This document shows, in pieces, positions 1 to 7,591 of a stretch of 64,000 bases of DNA. Source of the stretch: JACCTU01 sp963700495 (GTDB lineage: Bacteria > Actinomycetota > Thermoleophilia > Gaiellales > Gaiellaceae); the NCBI GenBank assembly GCA_963700495.1, contig CAVOXT010000005.1, positions 186,001 through 250,000 of the forward strand. Direction: 5' to 3'. The number at the start of each line of letters is the position of its first letter. The stretch's first letter is position 1. The notes below the pieces were generated by a model. That model did no database searches, was not told where the DNA came from, and was given only the letters and a program-made list of their open reading frames with translations. The position numbers and the translations under genes are program-made.

Positions 1-930
1 GAGGTCGTCAAGGGCGGCCTGATCCTCGATCTCGGCGTCCGGGGCTTCCTGCCGGCGTCGCTGGTGGACATCCGGCGCGTGCAGGACCTGGACGAGTTCC
101 TCGGCCAGGAGCTCCGCGCGAAGGTGATCGAGCTCAACCGCTCGCGCAACAACGTCGTGCTCTCGCGCCGCGCCGTGCTCGAGGACGAGCGGAAGGAGCA
201 GCGTCAGCAGATCCTCGACCGCCTCCAACCCGGAGACGTCGTCGAGGGGCAGATCTCGAACATCGTCGATTTCGGTGCGTTCGTCGACCTCGACGGCATG
301 GACGGCCTGATCCACATCTCCGAGCTGTCGTGGTCGCACGTCAACCACCCGTCGGAGATGCTCGAGATCGGCCAGACGGTCAGCGTCAAGGTGCTCGACA
401 TCGACCGTGACCGCCAGCGCATCTCGCTCGGCCTGAAGCAGACGCAGAGCGACCCCTGGCAGCAGGTGCTCGACCAGTACAAGGAAGGCGACACGGTCGA
501 GGGCAAGGTGACGAAGGTGGTCACGTTCGGCGCGTTCGTCGAGATCCTCCCCGGCGTCGAGGGGCTCGTCCACATCTCCGAGCTTGCCCAGCATCACGTC
601 GAGAACCCGCGCGAGGTCGTCTCGCAGTCCGACACCGTCAAGGTGCTGATCCTCGAGGTCGACGGCGAGCGCCGCCGGCTCTCGCTCTCGCTCAAGCGCG
701 TCGGCGAGAACGGCGCTGAGGGCGAAGCGCCGGATCTTGGGCTGTCGGACGAGGTCTTCACCGAGGCGCCGGCCGCGACGGCAGAGGCCTACGAGCCGGA
801 GGAGCCCATCGCGGACGACGAGCCTGTCGCCGTCGCGGCTCCCGTCGAAGAGTCTGCCGAGGACGCCGAGCCTGCCGCCGCCGCAGCGGCCCCGGCGGAC
901 GAGTCCGCCGAGGACGATTCCGCAACCTAG
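1..930 (+). CDS. rpsA: 30S ribosomal protein S1, C-terminal part
   Basis: Component of the 30S ribosome that binds mRNA during initiation. The window opens inside the gene; 309 residues are visible. After a partial repeat come two clear S1 (OB-fold) domains at about residues 78-148 and 163-235, each with the FGAFV...G..GL.HISEL signature. The tail from about residue 240 is a low-complexity Ala/Glu/Asp-rich extension typical of actinobacterial S1. coaE follows directly, in the rpsA-coaE order known from mycobacteria. The 5' end lies outside the window. Confidence 0.95.
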   Translation, partial: EVVKGGLILDLGVRGFLPASLVDIRRVQDLDEFLGQELRAKVIELNRSRNNVVLSRRAVLEDERKEQRQQILDRLQPGDVVEGQISNIVDFGAFVDLDGMDGLIHISELSWSHVNHPSEMLEIGQTVSVKVLDIDRDRQRISLGLKQTQSDPWQQVLDQYKEGDTVEGKVTKVVTFGAFVEILPGVEGLVHISELAQHHVENPREVVSQSDTVKVLILEVDGERRRLSLSLKRVGENGAEGEAPDLGLSDEVFTEAPAATAEAYEPEEPIADDEPVAVAAPVEESAEDAEPAAAAAAPADESAEDDSAT

Positions 931-1486
931 AACTCTCGCGCTCACCGGCGGCATCGGCGCCGGGAAGAGCGAGGCACTACGCGCGTTCGCACGGCACGGC
1001 GCCGCCGTCGCGAGCGCCGACGAGATCGTGCACGGGCTCTACGCCGACCCCGAGGTGAAGCGCGCGCTCGTCGAGCGCTGGGGGGAGGGCGTGCTCGCCG
1101 GAGGCGAGGTCGACCGCAAGAGCGTGGGGCGGATCGTGTTCGGAGACCGCGCCGAGCTGCTCTGGCTCGAGGGGTTGCTGCATCCGCTCGTCGCCGCACG
1201 CCAGGCGCATTGGCTGGAGGAGCAGACCGCACCGCTCGTCGTCGTCGAGGTGCCGCTGCTCTACGAGACCGGCGCGGACGAGCGCTTCGACGCCGTCGTC
1301 CTGATCACCGCGTCCGAGGAGACACGCCGGGCCCGCACCGCGGTCGGGGACGCGGCCGAGCGCCAGCAGCGGCTGCTCTCCGACGAGGAGAAGGCCGAGC
1401 GAGCCGACTTCGTCTTCGTCAACGACGGCTCACTCGAGGAGCTGGACGCGTTCGTCCGCGGCGTTGTCGAGCAGCTCACTGCGTGA
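917..1486 (+). CDS. coaE: dephospho-CoA kinase
   Basis: Phosphorylates the ribose 3'-OH of dephospho-CoA, the last step of coenzyme A synthesis. The P-loop GGIGAGKS sits at the very N-terminus and the protein ends about 180 residues later, as in the family (about 200 aa). The start is a problem: there is no ATG, GTG or TTG between the P-loop and TTG 737, which lies deep inside rpsA in another frame. The position given assumes ATT 917, overlapping the rpsA stop region and yielding 189 aa. Translation may be coupled to rpsA. The 3' end overlaps the next gene by 4 nt (GTGA). Function is secure; the start is not. Confidence 0.85.
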   Translation: MPQPRTLALTGGIGAGKSEALRAFARHGAAVASADEIVHGLYADPEVKRALVERWGEGVLAGGEVDRKSVGRIVFGDRAELLWLEGLLHPLVAARQAHWLEEQTAPLVVVEVPLLYETGADERFDAVVLITASEETRRARTAVGDAAERQQRLLSDEEKAERADFVFVNDGSLEELDAFVRGVVEQLTA

Positions 1487-1992
1487 CACGGCTCGTCGTC
1501 CTCCTCGTGCTGGTCGTCGGCGCAGCAGGCGCAGCCGTTGTCGCTTCGAAGCCCGACTGGTACCTCCGCACCCGCTATCCGCTCCGCTACGAGCACATCG
1601 TCCGCGGGCATGCGGACAACTACAGGCTCGACCCGGCCCTCCTCGCGGCGGTGATCTACCAGGAGTCCAAGTTCCGGGCCGACGCCCGCTCGGACTCGGG
1701 CGCGATCGGGCTGATGCAGCTACTCCCGGAGACGGCCAAGGGGATCGCGAGCCGGACGGGAGGCTCCCGCTTCGAGGTCGACGATCTCTACGACCCGGAG
1801 CTCAACGTCCGCTACGGCTCCTGGTACCTCCGTCACCTGCTCGACAAGTACGGCACCGAGGAGCGTGCGCTGGCGGCCTACAACGGCGGCCAGGGGAACG
1901 TCGACCGCGGCGTCCTGTACCCCGAGACCCGTCACTACGTGGAAAACGTCCTGCAATTGCGCGACATCTACGCGAGGGCATACGGACTGTAG
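1483..1992 (+). CDS. lytic transglycosylase (SLT domain)
   Basis: Predicted membrane-anchored or secreted peptidoglycan lytic transglycosylase of 169 aa. GTG 1483 overlaps the coaE stop (GTGA), so the two genes are probably translated together. Residues 1-22 form a hydrophobic signal/anchor segment. The SLT fold follows: the catalytic Glu lies in IYQESKF (about residue 61), then GAIGLMQLLPETA, and AAYNGGQGNV near the C-terminus, all hallmarks of the family. It would cleave the MurNAc-GlcNAc bond outside the membrane. It is short, with no extra binding domain. Confidence 0.9.
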   Translation: MTRLVVLLVLVVGAAGAAVVASKPDWYLRTRYPLRYEHIVRGHADNYRLDPALLAAVIYQESKFRADARSDSGAIGLMQLLPETAKGIASRTGGSRFEVDDLYDPELNVRYGSWYLRHLLDKYGTEERALAAYNGGQGNVDRGVLYPETRHYVENVLQLRDIYARAYGL

Positions 1993-2000
1993 AGAGACAC

Positions 2001-2037
2001 TTGACAGACGCCGGAAGTGATGTCATATTGATGTCAT
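2001..2037 (+). promoter_or_regulatory. promoter with direct-repeat operator before the RHH gene
   Basis: TTGACA (2001-2006), a 17-nt spacer and CATATT (2024-2029) form a good vegetative promoter. The expected transcription start coincides with ATG 2036, so the mRNA would be leaderless. Two identical TGATGTCAT copies (2018-2026 and 2029-2037), 11 bp apart, cover the -10 box and the start. One helical turn is the usual spacing for ribbon-helix-helix dimers, which suggests autorepression by the downstream protein. Confidence 0.6.
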
Positions 2038-2494
2038 GCAGATGGCACAGTTCCTCGAATCGCTCGAGACCGACCTCGAACGGATCGCCGCTGTCGGCGA
2101 CGATACGGTCTCCCAGGCAGCCTCCCGTCTGAGCCAGGCCCTCCGCGCCTCGGCCGGGATGCGTCTGCTGGACGCGCTCGGGATGGTGGCCGTCGAGATC
2201 TCGGCCCAACTCCCGGCCGGACACGTCGAGGTCAGGATGAGCGGGCAGGATCCGAACCTCGTCTACGTCGAGGAGGAGCAGGCGCCGGCCCCGCAGTCCG
2301 GGGTCGACGACGAGGCCTCCGCCCGGATCACCCTCCGGCTCCCGGAGGGTCTGAAGGCGGGGGTCGAAGCCGCTGCGAACCGTGAGGGTGTCTCCGTCAA
2401 CGCCTGGATCGTGCGTGCACTCGCACGCGAAGTGTCCGCGCCCGTCCGCGGCCCCCGTGTGGGGAGCCGTCTGAGCGGGTTCGCCAAGAGCTGA
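2036..2494 (+). CDS. ribbon-helix-helix (Arc/HicB-like) DNA-binding protein
   Basis: 152 aa. The C-terminal part (about residues 95-135) reads ARITLRLPEGLKAGVEAAA followed by GVSVNAWIVRAL, the strand-helix-helix pattern of Arc/MetJ/HicB antitoxin-type proteins. The first 80 residues are helical and unrecognised. ATG 2036 is chosen because it falls on the predicted transcription start; ATG 2042 is an alternative. The next two small genes follow immediately in the same direction. No HicA-type toxin is adjacent, so a regulator fits better than an antitoxin. Confidence 0.75.
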   Translation: MQMAQFLESLETDLERIAAVGDDTVSQAASRLSQALRASAGMRLLDALGMVAVEISAQLPAGHVEVRMSGQDPNLVYVEEEQAPAPQSGVDDEASARITLRLPEGLKAGVEAAANREGVSVNAWIVRALAREVSAPVRGPRVGSRLSGFAKS

Positions 2495-2504
2495 AAGGAG
2501 CCGC

Positions 2505-2597
2505 ATGTTCTCCCTCGTCCCGATCAACTACTCCTACGCCGACTACAAGATCGACCGGCGCCCGGCCAAGCGTCAACGCCCGAAGATCCGTCGATGA
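2505..2597 (+). CDS. 30-residue small protein
   Basis: A short ORF beginning MFSLVPINYSYADYKIDRR and ending in an Arg/Lys-rich tail. AAAGGAG at 2494-2500 lies 4 nt before the ATG, and the stop overlaps the ATG of the DUF4097 gene (ATGA). The N-terminal half is aromatic/hydrophobic and the C-terminal half strongly basic. It may be a genuine small protein or a leader that couples translation of the next gene. No family is recognised. Confidence 0.5.
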   Translation: MFSLVPINYSYADYKIDRRPAKRQRPKIRR

Positions 2598-3424
2598 GGA
2601 CCGAGACGTTTCCGGCCCCGCGGCAGCTCGCGGTGAACGTGAAGCTGCCGCGGGGGAATGTCGAGGTCGAGACCGCGGACGTGCAGGAGGCGACCGTGGA
2701 GCTCACCGGGTCGAGCGACCGCGCGCGCGAGCAGATCGAGCGCTCGGAGATCCGCTTCGAGAACAAGAGCGACTACGACGAGCTCACCGTCGACGCCGAC
2801 CCGGAGGACTTCGGTTGGAGCGCCGGGCGCGTGAAGCTCAGCATCAGTCTCTCGGGCCGCCGTGACCACGTCAACGTGAAGGTCCGCGTTCCGCACGGGA
2901 CCAACCTCCGCGCCGACACCGGCTCCGCCGACGTCCGTGCGAGCGGGCGCTACGGCACCCTCGAGACGCACACCGCCGCAGGCGATGTCTGGGTGGACGA
3001 GGTCGAGCAGGACGCAGCGCTCAAGGTGGCGAGCGGCGACGTGCGCATCGCCCGCGTCGGCGGCTCGCTGAAGATGCAGACGGCGGCCGGAGACCTCCTC
3101 GCCGGACCGGTCGGCGGCGACGCCGAGGTCAAGACCGCTGCCGGCGACGTCAACCTCGAAGAGGTCGGCGGCAGCGTGACCGTGCACAGCGTCTCGGGCG
3201 ACCTTCGGATCGGCGCCGTCACACAGGGGAAGGTCGAGCTGAAGTCGGTCTCCGGCGACATGGCCGTCGGGGTCCGCCGCGGCTCGCGCGTGTGGATGGA
3301 CGTGAAGACCGTGACCGGCGACGCACGCTCCGAGCTCGACGCCGGCGCCGACGACGGCGAAGGACCGCTCGTCGAGCTGAAGGCGACCGCCATGAGCGGC
3401 GACATCAAGATCGTTCGCGCGTAG
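2594..3424 (+). CDS. DUF4097 family beta-strand repeat protein
   Basis: 276 aa with repeated short beta-strand units of the type LETHTAAGDVWVDEV, LKVASGDVRIARV and LKMQTAAGDLLAGPV, giving the right-handed beta-helix pattern of DUF4097 (putative adhesin/LiaG-like) proteins. No signal peptide or transmembrane segment is visible, so a cytoplasmic or membrane-peripheral location is likely. The ATG overlaps the stop of the 30-residue ORF. The molecular role of the family is not established. Confidence 0.85.
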   Translation: MRTETFPAPRQLAVNVKLPRGNVEVETADVQEATVELTGSSDRAREQIERSEIRFENKSDYDELTVDADPEDFGWSAGRVKLSISLSGRRDHVNVKVRVPHGTNLRADTGSADVRASGRYGTLETHTAAGDVWVDEVEQDAALKVASGDVRIARVGGSLKMQTAAGDLLAGPVGGDAEVKTAAGDVNLEEVGGSVTVHSVSGDLRIGAVTQGKVELKSVSGDMAVGVRRGSRVWMDVKTVTGDARSELDAGADDGEGPLVELKATAMSGDIKIVRA

Positions 3425-3546
3425 CCGATGGCCGGTTCCCGGCGCGCCCTGATGCGGAACCGTGGACTGATCGGCATCCTCGCCCCGCCGGCAAGTCTCG
3501 GTCCGGCGCTGGAGCGCCGCGCTGCGAGCCGAGAGCTCGCTCCCGC

Positions 3547-4857
3547 GTGACCCCGTCGAGCCTCTTGCGCGACACGGGCGTGCGCGCGCTCGTCGCAGCC
3601 GAGTCGATCTCGATGACCGGCTCGCAGATGACGTACGTCGTGCTGCCGTGGTTCGTGCTCATCACGACCGGGTCTCCGGCACGCATGTCGGTCGTGGTCG
3701 CGGCTGAGATGGCCCCGGTGGCGATCTTCGGGCTTGCGAGCGCCGGCGTCACGGCGCGCCTCGGCGCGCGGCGGACGATGCTCGTGTGCGACGGCGCGCG
3801 TGCGCTGCTGCTCGGCCTGATCCCGGCGCTCTACCTCCTCGACGCGCTCTCGTTTGCAGGGCTCGTCGGCCTCGTCTTTCTCGTGGGCGTCTTCATGGTC
3901 CCCCACGCGAGCGCCCAGCGCGTGATCGTCCCCGAGCTCGTCGGCGAGGACGAGGGCCGGGTGGGGGAGACGCAATCGCTGCTCCAGGCAGGAATGGCCG
4001 TCGCGGCGGTCGCAGGACCGGCGCTCGGAGGAGTGCTGATCGCGGTGCTGGGGAAGACGAACGTCCTCTTCCTCGACGCTGCGAGCTACGCGCTCTCGTT
4101 CGTCCTGATTGCCGTCTGGGTGCGGCCCGCCGCCGCGGTGGCCGAGGTGTCGGACGAGCCCCGCGGCGCGATGGCAGGCGTCCGGTTCCTCTTCCGCGAC
4201 CGCCTGCTTCGCACGTGGATGCTCTCGATCACGGGGATCAACGTCGTGTGGAGCGCGCTCAGCGTGACGTTCCCCGTCCTCGTGCTCGAACGCTACGGCG
4301 ACCGACCCGAGGTGCTCGGGTGGATCTTCGCCGCGTTCGGGCTGGGATCTGTCGTGGGCGCGGTCGTCTCGTTCCGGATCATCGGCCGCGTCGACAAGCT
4401 CATGCTGGCGACGACCGCGGGCATCGGGCAGACGGCCGTGCTCTGGCTGCTGCTCCCCGACCTCCCCTGGCCGCTGTTGGCGGCGGTCGCGGCGGCTACG
4501 GGGGTCTTCTTCCCGTTCCTCAACTCGGTCGTCGTCAGCACGCGCACGATGCGCACGCCGCCCCACCTCCGGCCGGCCGTGCACACGGCGGCGGTCACCG
4601 TTGCGGTCGTCCTCGCGCCGATCGGAGCGCTCGCCGCCGGCCCGGCGCTGAGCACGTACGGCCTGGACGCCGTGCTCGCCGCAGCGCTGGTCGCGAACAC
4701 GCTGTGCGGCATCGCGTTCGCAGCGGCGGGCCTGCGTGAGCGCGCCGCTGCGAACGCTGCCGGGTCACTTGCTGAAGAACCCGGGCTTGTTGTGGATCGT
4801 GAAGATGAAGTGCCCGACGCCCGTGTTTCCGCGGGTGTCGCTCGCCGTCGCGACTAG
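3547..4857 (+). CDS. MFS transporter
   Basis: 436 aa with about 12 hydrophobic helices. It shows the MFS loop-2 motif (RLGARRTMLVCDGAR, about residues 70-84) and an enterobactin-exporter-like layout (MTYVVLPWFVLITTGSP near the N-terminus). GTG 3547 is chosen because it precedes the first helix by about 15 residues. It is a close paralogue of the MFS protein at 11571-12797; the two share SRMTYxxLPWFVLxTTGSP-type segments. The 3' end overlaps the convergent M23 peptidase gene by 93 nt. The substrate is unknown. Confidence 0.85.
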   Translation: MTPSSLLRDTGVRALVAAESISMTGSQMTYVVLPWFVLITTGSPARMSVVVAAEMAPVAIFGLASAGVTARLGARRTMLVCDGARALLLGLIPALYLLDALSFAGLVGLVFLVGVFMVPHASAQRVIVPELVGEDEGRVGETQSLLQAGMAVAAVAGPALGGVLIAVLGKTNVLFLDAASYALSFVLIAVWVRPAAAVAEVSDEPRGAMAGVRFLFRDRLLRTWMLSITGINVVWSALSVTFPVLVLERYGDRPEVLGWIFAAFGLGSVVGAVVSFRIIGRVDKLMLATTAGIGQTAVLWLLLPDLPWPLLAAVAAATGVFFPFLNSVVVSTRTMRTPPHLRPAVHTAAVTVAVVLAPIGALAAGPALSTYGLDAVLAAALVANTLCGIAFAAAGLRERAAANAAGSLAEEPGLVVDREDEVPDARVSAGVARRRD

Positions 4858-5823
4858 GACGTAGATGTCGTCCTTGAGCTGCCGGGTGTCGAACGTCGCG
4901 TCGAGCCGGAAGAGATAGACGCCCGGCTGGCGCCACATCTTGTGCCCGGCGAAGTTCGCCATGTTCTGACGCGTTCCGCGGACGAAGGTCTGCCAGAAGG
5001 GCTTGCTCGGCAGCCGCTCGCGGACGTCGAATGCTTCGCGCTCGGGCACGACGACCGCGCCGTTCTTCGCGCGCTCGATCCGCCAGGTCAGGCGCGCCGG
5101 AACGACCGGGAGTCCGTTCCAGCGGGCGTCGGGATTCGGCATGGACGTCTCGTCGGATGCGCTGACCGCGAGCTGGACGCGGCCGCGGAGGAACTCCGGG
5201 AGAAGCGCGCGGCCGTTGCCGGCCTCGAGATAGAGCGCTTCGTCGACGCGGGGGGTGGTGCGGTCGACGTAAGGCGTCAGGTGACCGGGAGCTAGGGGGT
5301 TGACCTGGCGTCCGTGCTCGATCTCGGTCAGGTGCACGTGCCCGTAGTGGAGGCGGCCCAGCACCGTCTCGCGGGCGGTGACGCGCTGCCCCTCGCGAAC
5401 GGACGGAACGACGTGCCAGTACTCGAACGCGTTGCCGTCGTCGGAGGTGACGACGACGGTCTCGCCGCTCCGCATGTGGACGACACCGGAGCGAATGGGG
5501 TAGACGGCGGTGCCGTCAGGTGCGGAGATGTCGACGCCGAAGTGATAGGCGAAGATGCCGTTGCTGTTCAGGCCGGCCTGGGTGGGGGGTCCGTTGAAGG
5601 TGGTGCGCGGATCTCCGAAGACGCCGCGGACCGGGTGCGGCTGGTCGAACGGCTTGATCGGCCAGTTGTAACCGCCGCCCGCCGCGGTCTGGACGGCATG
5701 GGCTTGCTGCGTGCCGGCTGCGACCGCTGCGGCGCAGGCCGCTCCGGCGAGAGAGATGAGGGTGATCAGGACGATGGTGCGGCGCCATGCGGCGCGAGTT
5801 GAGATGTGGGAGTTGGTAGCCAT
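4765..5823 (-). CDS. M23 family metallopeptidase
   Basis: Secreted or anchored peptidoglycan endopeptidase of the LytM type, 352 aa. Residues 1-45 contain a basic stretch and a hydrophobic segment ending in Ala-rich sequence (signal peptide). The zinc site is visible as HFGVDIS (HxxxD) and HVHL (HxH) about 85 residues later. The C-terminal about 150 residues are beta-rich and unassigned. ATG 5823 is preferred over GTG 5871 because it places the signal peptide at the N-terminus. It is transcribed divergently from the SARP-SIR2 gene. Confidence 0.85.
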   Translation of the reverse strand: MATNSHISTRAAWRRTIVLITLISLAGAACAAAVAAGTQQAHAVQTAAGGGYNWPIKPFDQPHPVRGVFGDPRTTFNGPPTQAGLNSNGIFAYHFGVDISAPDGTAVYPIRSGVVHMRSGETVVVTSDDGNAFEYWHVVPSVREGQRVTARETVLGRLHYGHVHLTEIEHGRQVNPLAPGHLTPYVDRTTPRVDEALYLEAGNGRALLPEFLRGRVQLAVSASDETSMPNPDARWNGLPVVPARLTWRIERAKNGAVVVPEREAFDVRERLPSKPFWQTFVRGTRQNMANFAGHKMWRQPGVYLFRLDATFDTRQLKDDIYVLVATASDTRGNTGVGHFIFTIHNKPGFFSK

Positions 5824-5899
5824 GCCGTCACCGTCGAGGGCGGTCCAAACCGCTCTCTCACCGCGTCCCAACCGCTCGCTAATGACTCGAGAGAGGTCG

Positions 5900-5959
5900 T
5901 CACACGGCGCTCACACGGCGCCCAACGGCCTACAACGACGTTCTGACGAGTGGTACAAC
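5900..5959 (+). promoter_or_regulatory. SARP-type repeat operator and promoter
   Basis: Two perfect tandem copies of TCACACGGCGC (5900-5910 and 5911-5921) are followed by weaker ACGG/ACGA cores at 5925 and 5935, giving a 10-11 bp period. They end about 15 bp before TACAAC (5954-5959), which lies 6 nt before GTG 5966. SARP activators typically bind direct repeats of one helical turn over the -35 region. This is probably the autoregulatory site of the downstream SARP gene, whose transcript would be leaderless. Confidence 0.6.
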
Positions 5960-5965
5960 CGCCGC

Positions 5966-7591
5966 GTGCTCGAGTTCCGCATCCTTGGCCCGCTTGAGGC
6001 GCTCGAGGGCGGTGTCCCGGTGCCGCTCGGCGGTCGGAAGCAACGCGCGTTGCTCGCACTGCTCCTCGTCCGGGCCGCCGATGTCGTTCCCGCCGAGCGG
6101 CTGATCGAAGAGCTCTGGGGCGAGGACCCGCCCCGAACCGCGGCGACGTCCCTCCAGAATCTCGTCTCGCACCTGCGTAAGGCGCTCGGCCCGGACGTCG
6201 TCGAGACCCGTTCGCCCGGATACCGGATGCGAATCGACGCCGAACAGCTCGATCTCACCCGCTTCGAGCACCTCGTCCGCGTCGCCCGCGAAGCCGAGGT
6301 GGCCGAGCGCGCGAGACTGCTCGCCGACGCGCTGCGGCTTTGGCGGGGCACGCCGCTGGCGGACTTCACGTATGAGCCCTTTGCGCAGAACGAGATCAGG
6401 CGACTCGAGGAGCTGCGTCTGGCGACGGTCGAGGAGCGGATCGCAGCCGAGCTCGAGCTCGAGCGGCACGCCGAGCTGACCTCGGAGCTCGAGGCGCTCG
6501 TCGCGGCGCATCCCCAGCGCGAGCGGCTTCGCGGGCAGCTGATGCTCGCCCTCTACCGCTCCGGGCGCCAGACGGAGGCGCTCCAGGCGTACCAGGACGC
6601 ACGTCGGATGCTCGTCGACGAGCTCGGGATCGAGCCTGGACCGGAGCTCCAGCGCCTGAACGCGTCGATCCTTCGACAGGAGTCGAGCCTCGAACGCGTC
6701 CGCTCGGCCCAGCCCGAGGACTCGATCGGCGACGTCGTGCGGGCGATCCTGGCGGGACGGGTGGTGCCGGTGCTCGGCCCCCGAGCAGAGTGTGCCGACG
6801 CACCTGACCTTGTCGAGCATCTGGTCAAGGCGTTCGACTACGGCGACCGCACCGGCGAGCTGACTCGGGTGTCGCAGTACATCGCGACGATCAGCGGCGA
6901 GGGGCCGTTGTACGACGTGCTGCACGACCTCTACGGCGGGGAGCTCGTGCCGGGGCGGGCACACCGCTTCCTCGCATCGTTGCCGGCGATCCTGCGCGAT
7001 CGGGGCGCCCCGCACCAGCTGATCGTCACGACTGACTACGACCTCGCGCTCGAGCAGGCTTTCGGCGACGCCGGAGAAGAGATCGACGTCGTCGTCTACC
7101 TCGCCGCGGGGCGGAACCGCGGCAAGTTTCTGCACCTTGCTCCGAATAGCTCTCCGACGGTGATCACCGAGCCGAACCTGTACGCGACAGAGCTCTCGCT
7201 CGACCGTCGGACGGTGATCCTTCGCCTCCACGGCCGCGTCGACCGAGACGACGGCCGCGAGTGGGAGAGTTTTGTCATCACCGAGGACGACTACATCGGG
7301 TACCTCGCTCCCGGGGAGCTCGCCTCCGTGATCCCTGTCGGTCTGGCGGCGCGGCTTCGCCGCAGCCACTTTCTCTTCCTCGGGTACGCGCTCCGCAACT
7401 GGCATCTCCGCCTGCTCCTGAACCGCTTGTGGGGCGACGAGAAGGTCGGCTACCGGTCCTGGTCGGTACAGCCCGAGGCGTCTGCTCTCGAGACGGAGTT
7501 CTGGCGCAGGCGCGACGTCCAACTCTTCGAGCTGGAGCTCGACGACTACGTCACCGCGCTGGAGCAACGGCTGAGCGAGGTCGCGGTATGA
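5966..7591 (+). CDS. SARP-family regulator fused to a SIR2-like domain
   Basis: 541 aa. Residues 1-95 are an OmpR/PhoB-like winged helix (RILGPLEAL...GGRKQRALLALLL), residues 96-245 a bacterial transcriptional activator (BTAD) TPR domain, as in SARP proteins. From about 260 to 535 a SIR2-like fold follows: VVPVLGPR (in place of the usual GAG loop), IVTTDYD at about 353, LRLHG at about 421 and FLFLGYALRNWHLR at about 470. SIR2 domains bind or hydrolyse NAD and act as effectors in several immune systems. GTG 5966 is supported by the upstream -10 box. ATGA overlap joins it to the STAND-WD40 gene. Confidence 0.85.
   Translation: MLEFRILGPLEALEGGVPVPLGGRKQRALLALLLVRAADVVPAERLIEELWGEDPPRTAATSLQNLVSHLRKALGPDVVETRSPGYRMRIDAEQLDLTRFEHLVRVAREAEVAERARLLADALRLWRGTPLADFTYEPFAQNEIRRLEELRLATVEERIAAELELERHAELTSELEALVAAHPQRERLRGQLMLALYRSGRQTEALQAYQDARRMLVDELGIEPGPELQRLNASILRQESSLERVRSAQPEDSIGDVVRAILAGRVVPVLGPRAECADAPDLVEHLVKAFDYGDRTGELTRVSQYIATISGEGPLYDVLHDLYGGELVPGRAHRFLASLPAILRDRGAPHQLIVTTDYDLALEQAFGDAGEEIDVVVYLAAGRNRGKFLHLAPNSSPTVITEPNLYATELSLDRRTVILRLHGRVDRDDGREWESFVITEDDYIGYLAPGELASVIPVGLAARLRRSHFLFLGYALRNWHLRLLLNRLWGDEKVGYRSWSVQPEASALETEFWRRRDVQLFELELDDYVTALEQRLSEVAV

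Noticed and set aside
2036..2494. A HicAB or other toxin-antitoxin pair
   Set aside because: Only the RHH-like protein is present; the neighbouring 30-residue ORF and DUF4097 gene show no toxin features.
5711..5965. An N-terminal extension of the SARP-SIR2 protein into the intergenic region
   Set aside because: The added residues are non-homologous, and the repeat operator with TACAAC box lies there; GTG 5966 begins the family sequence exactly.
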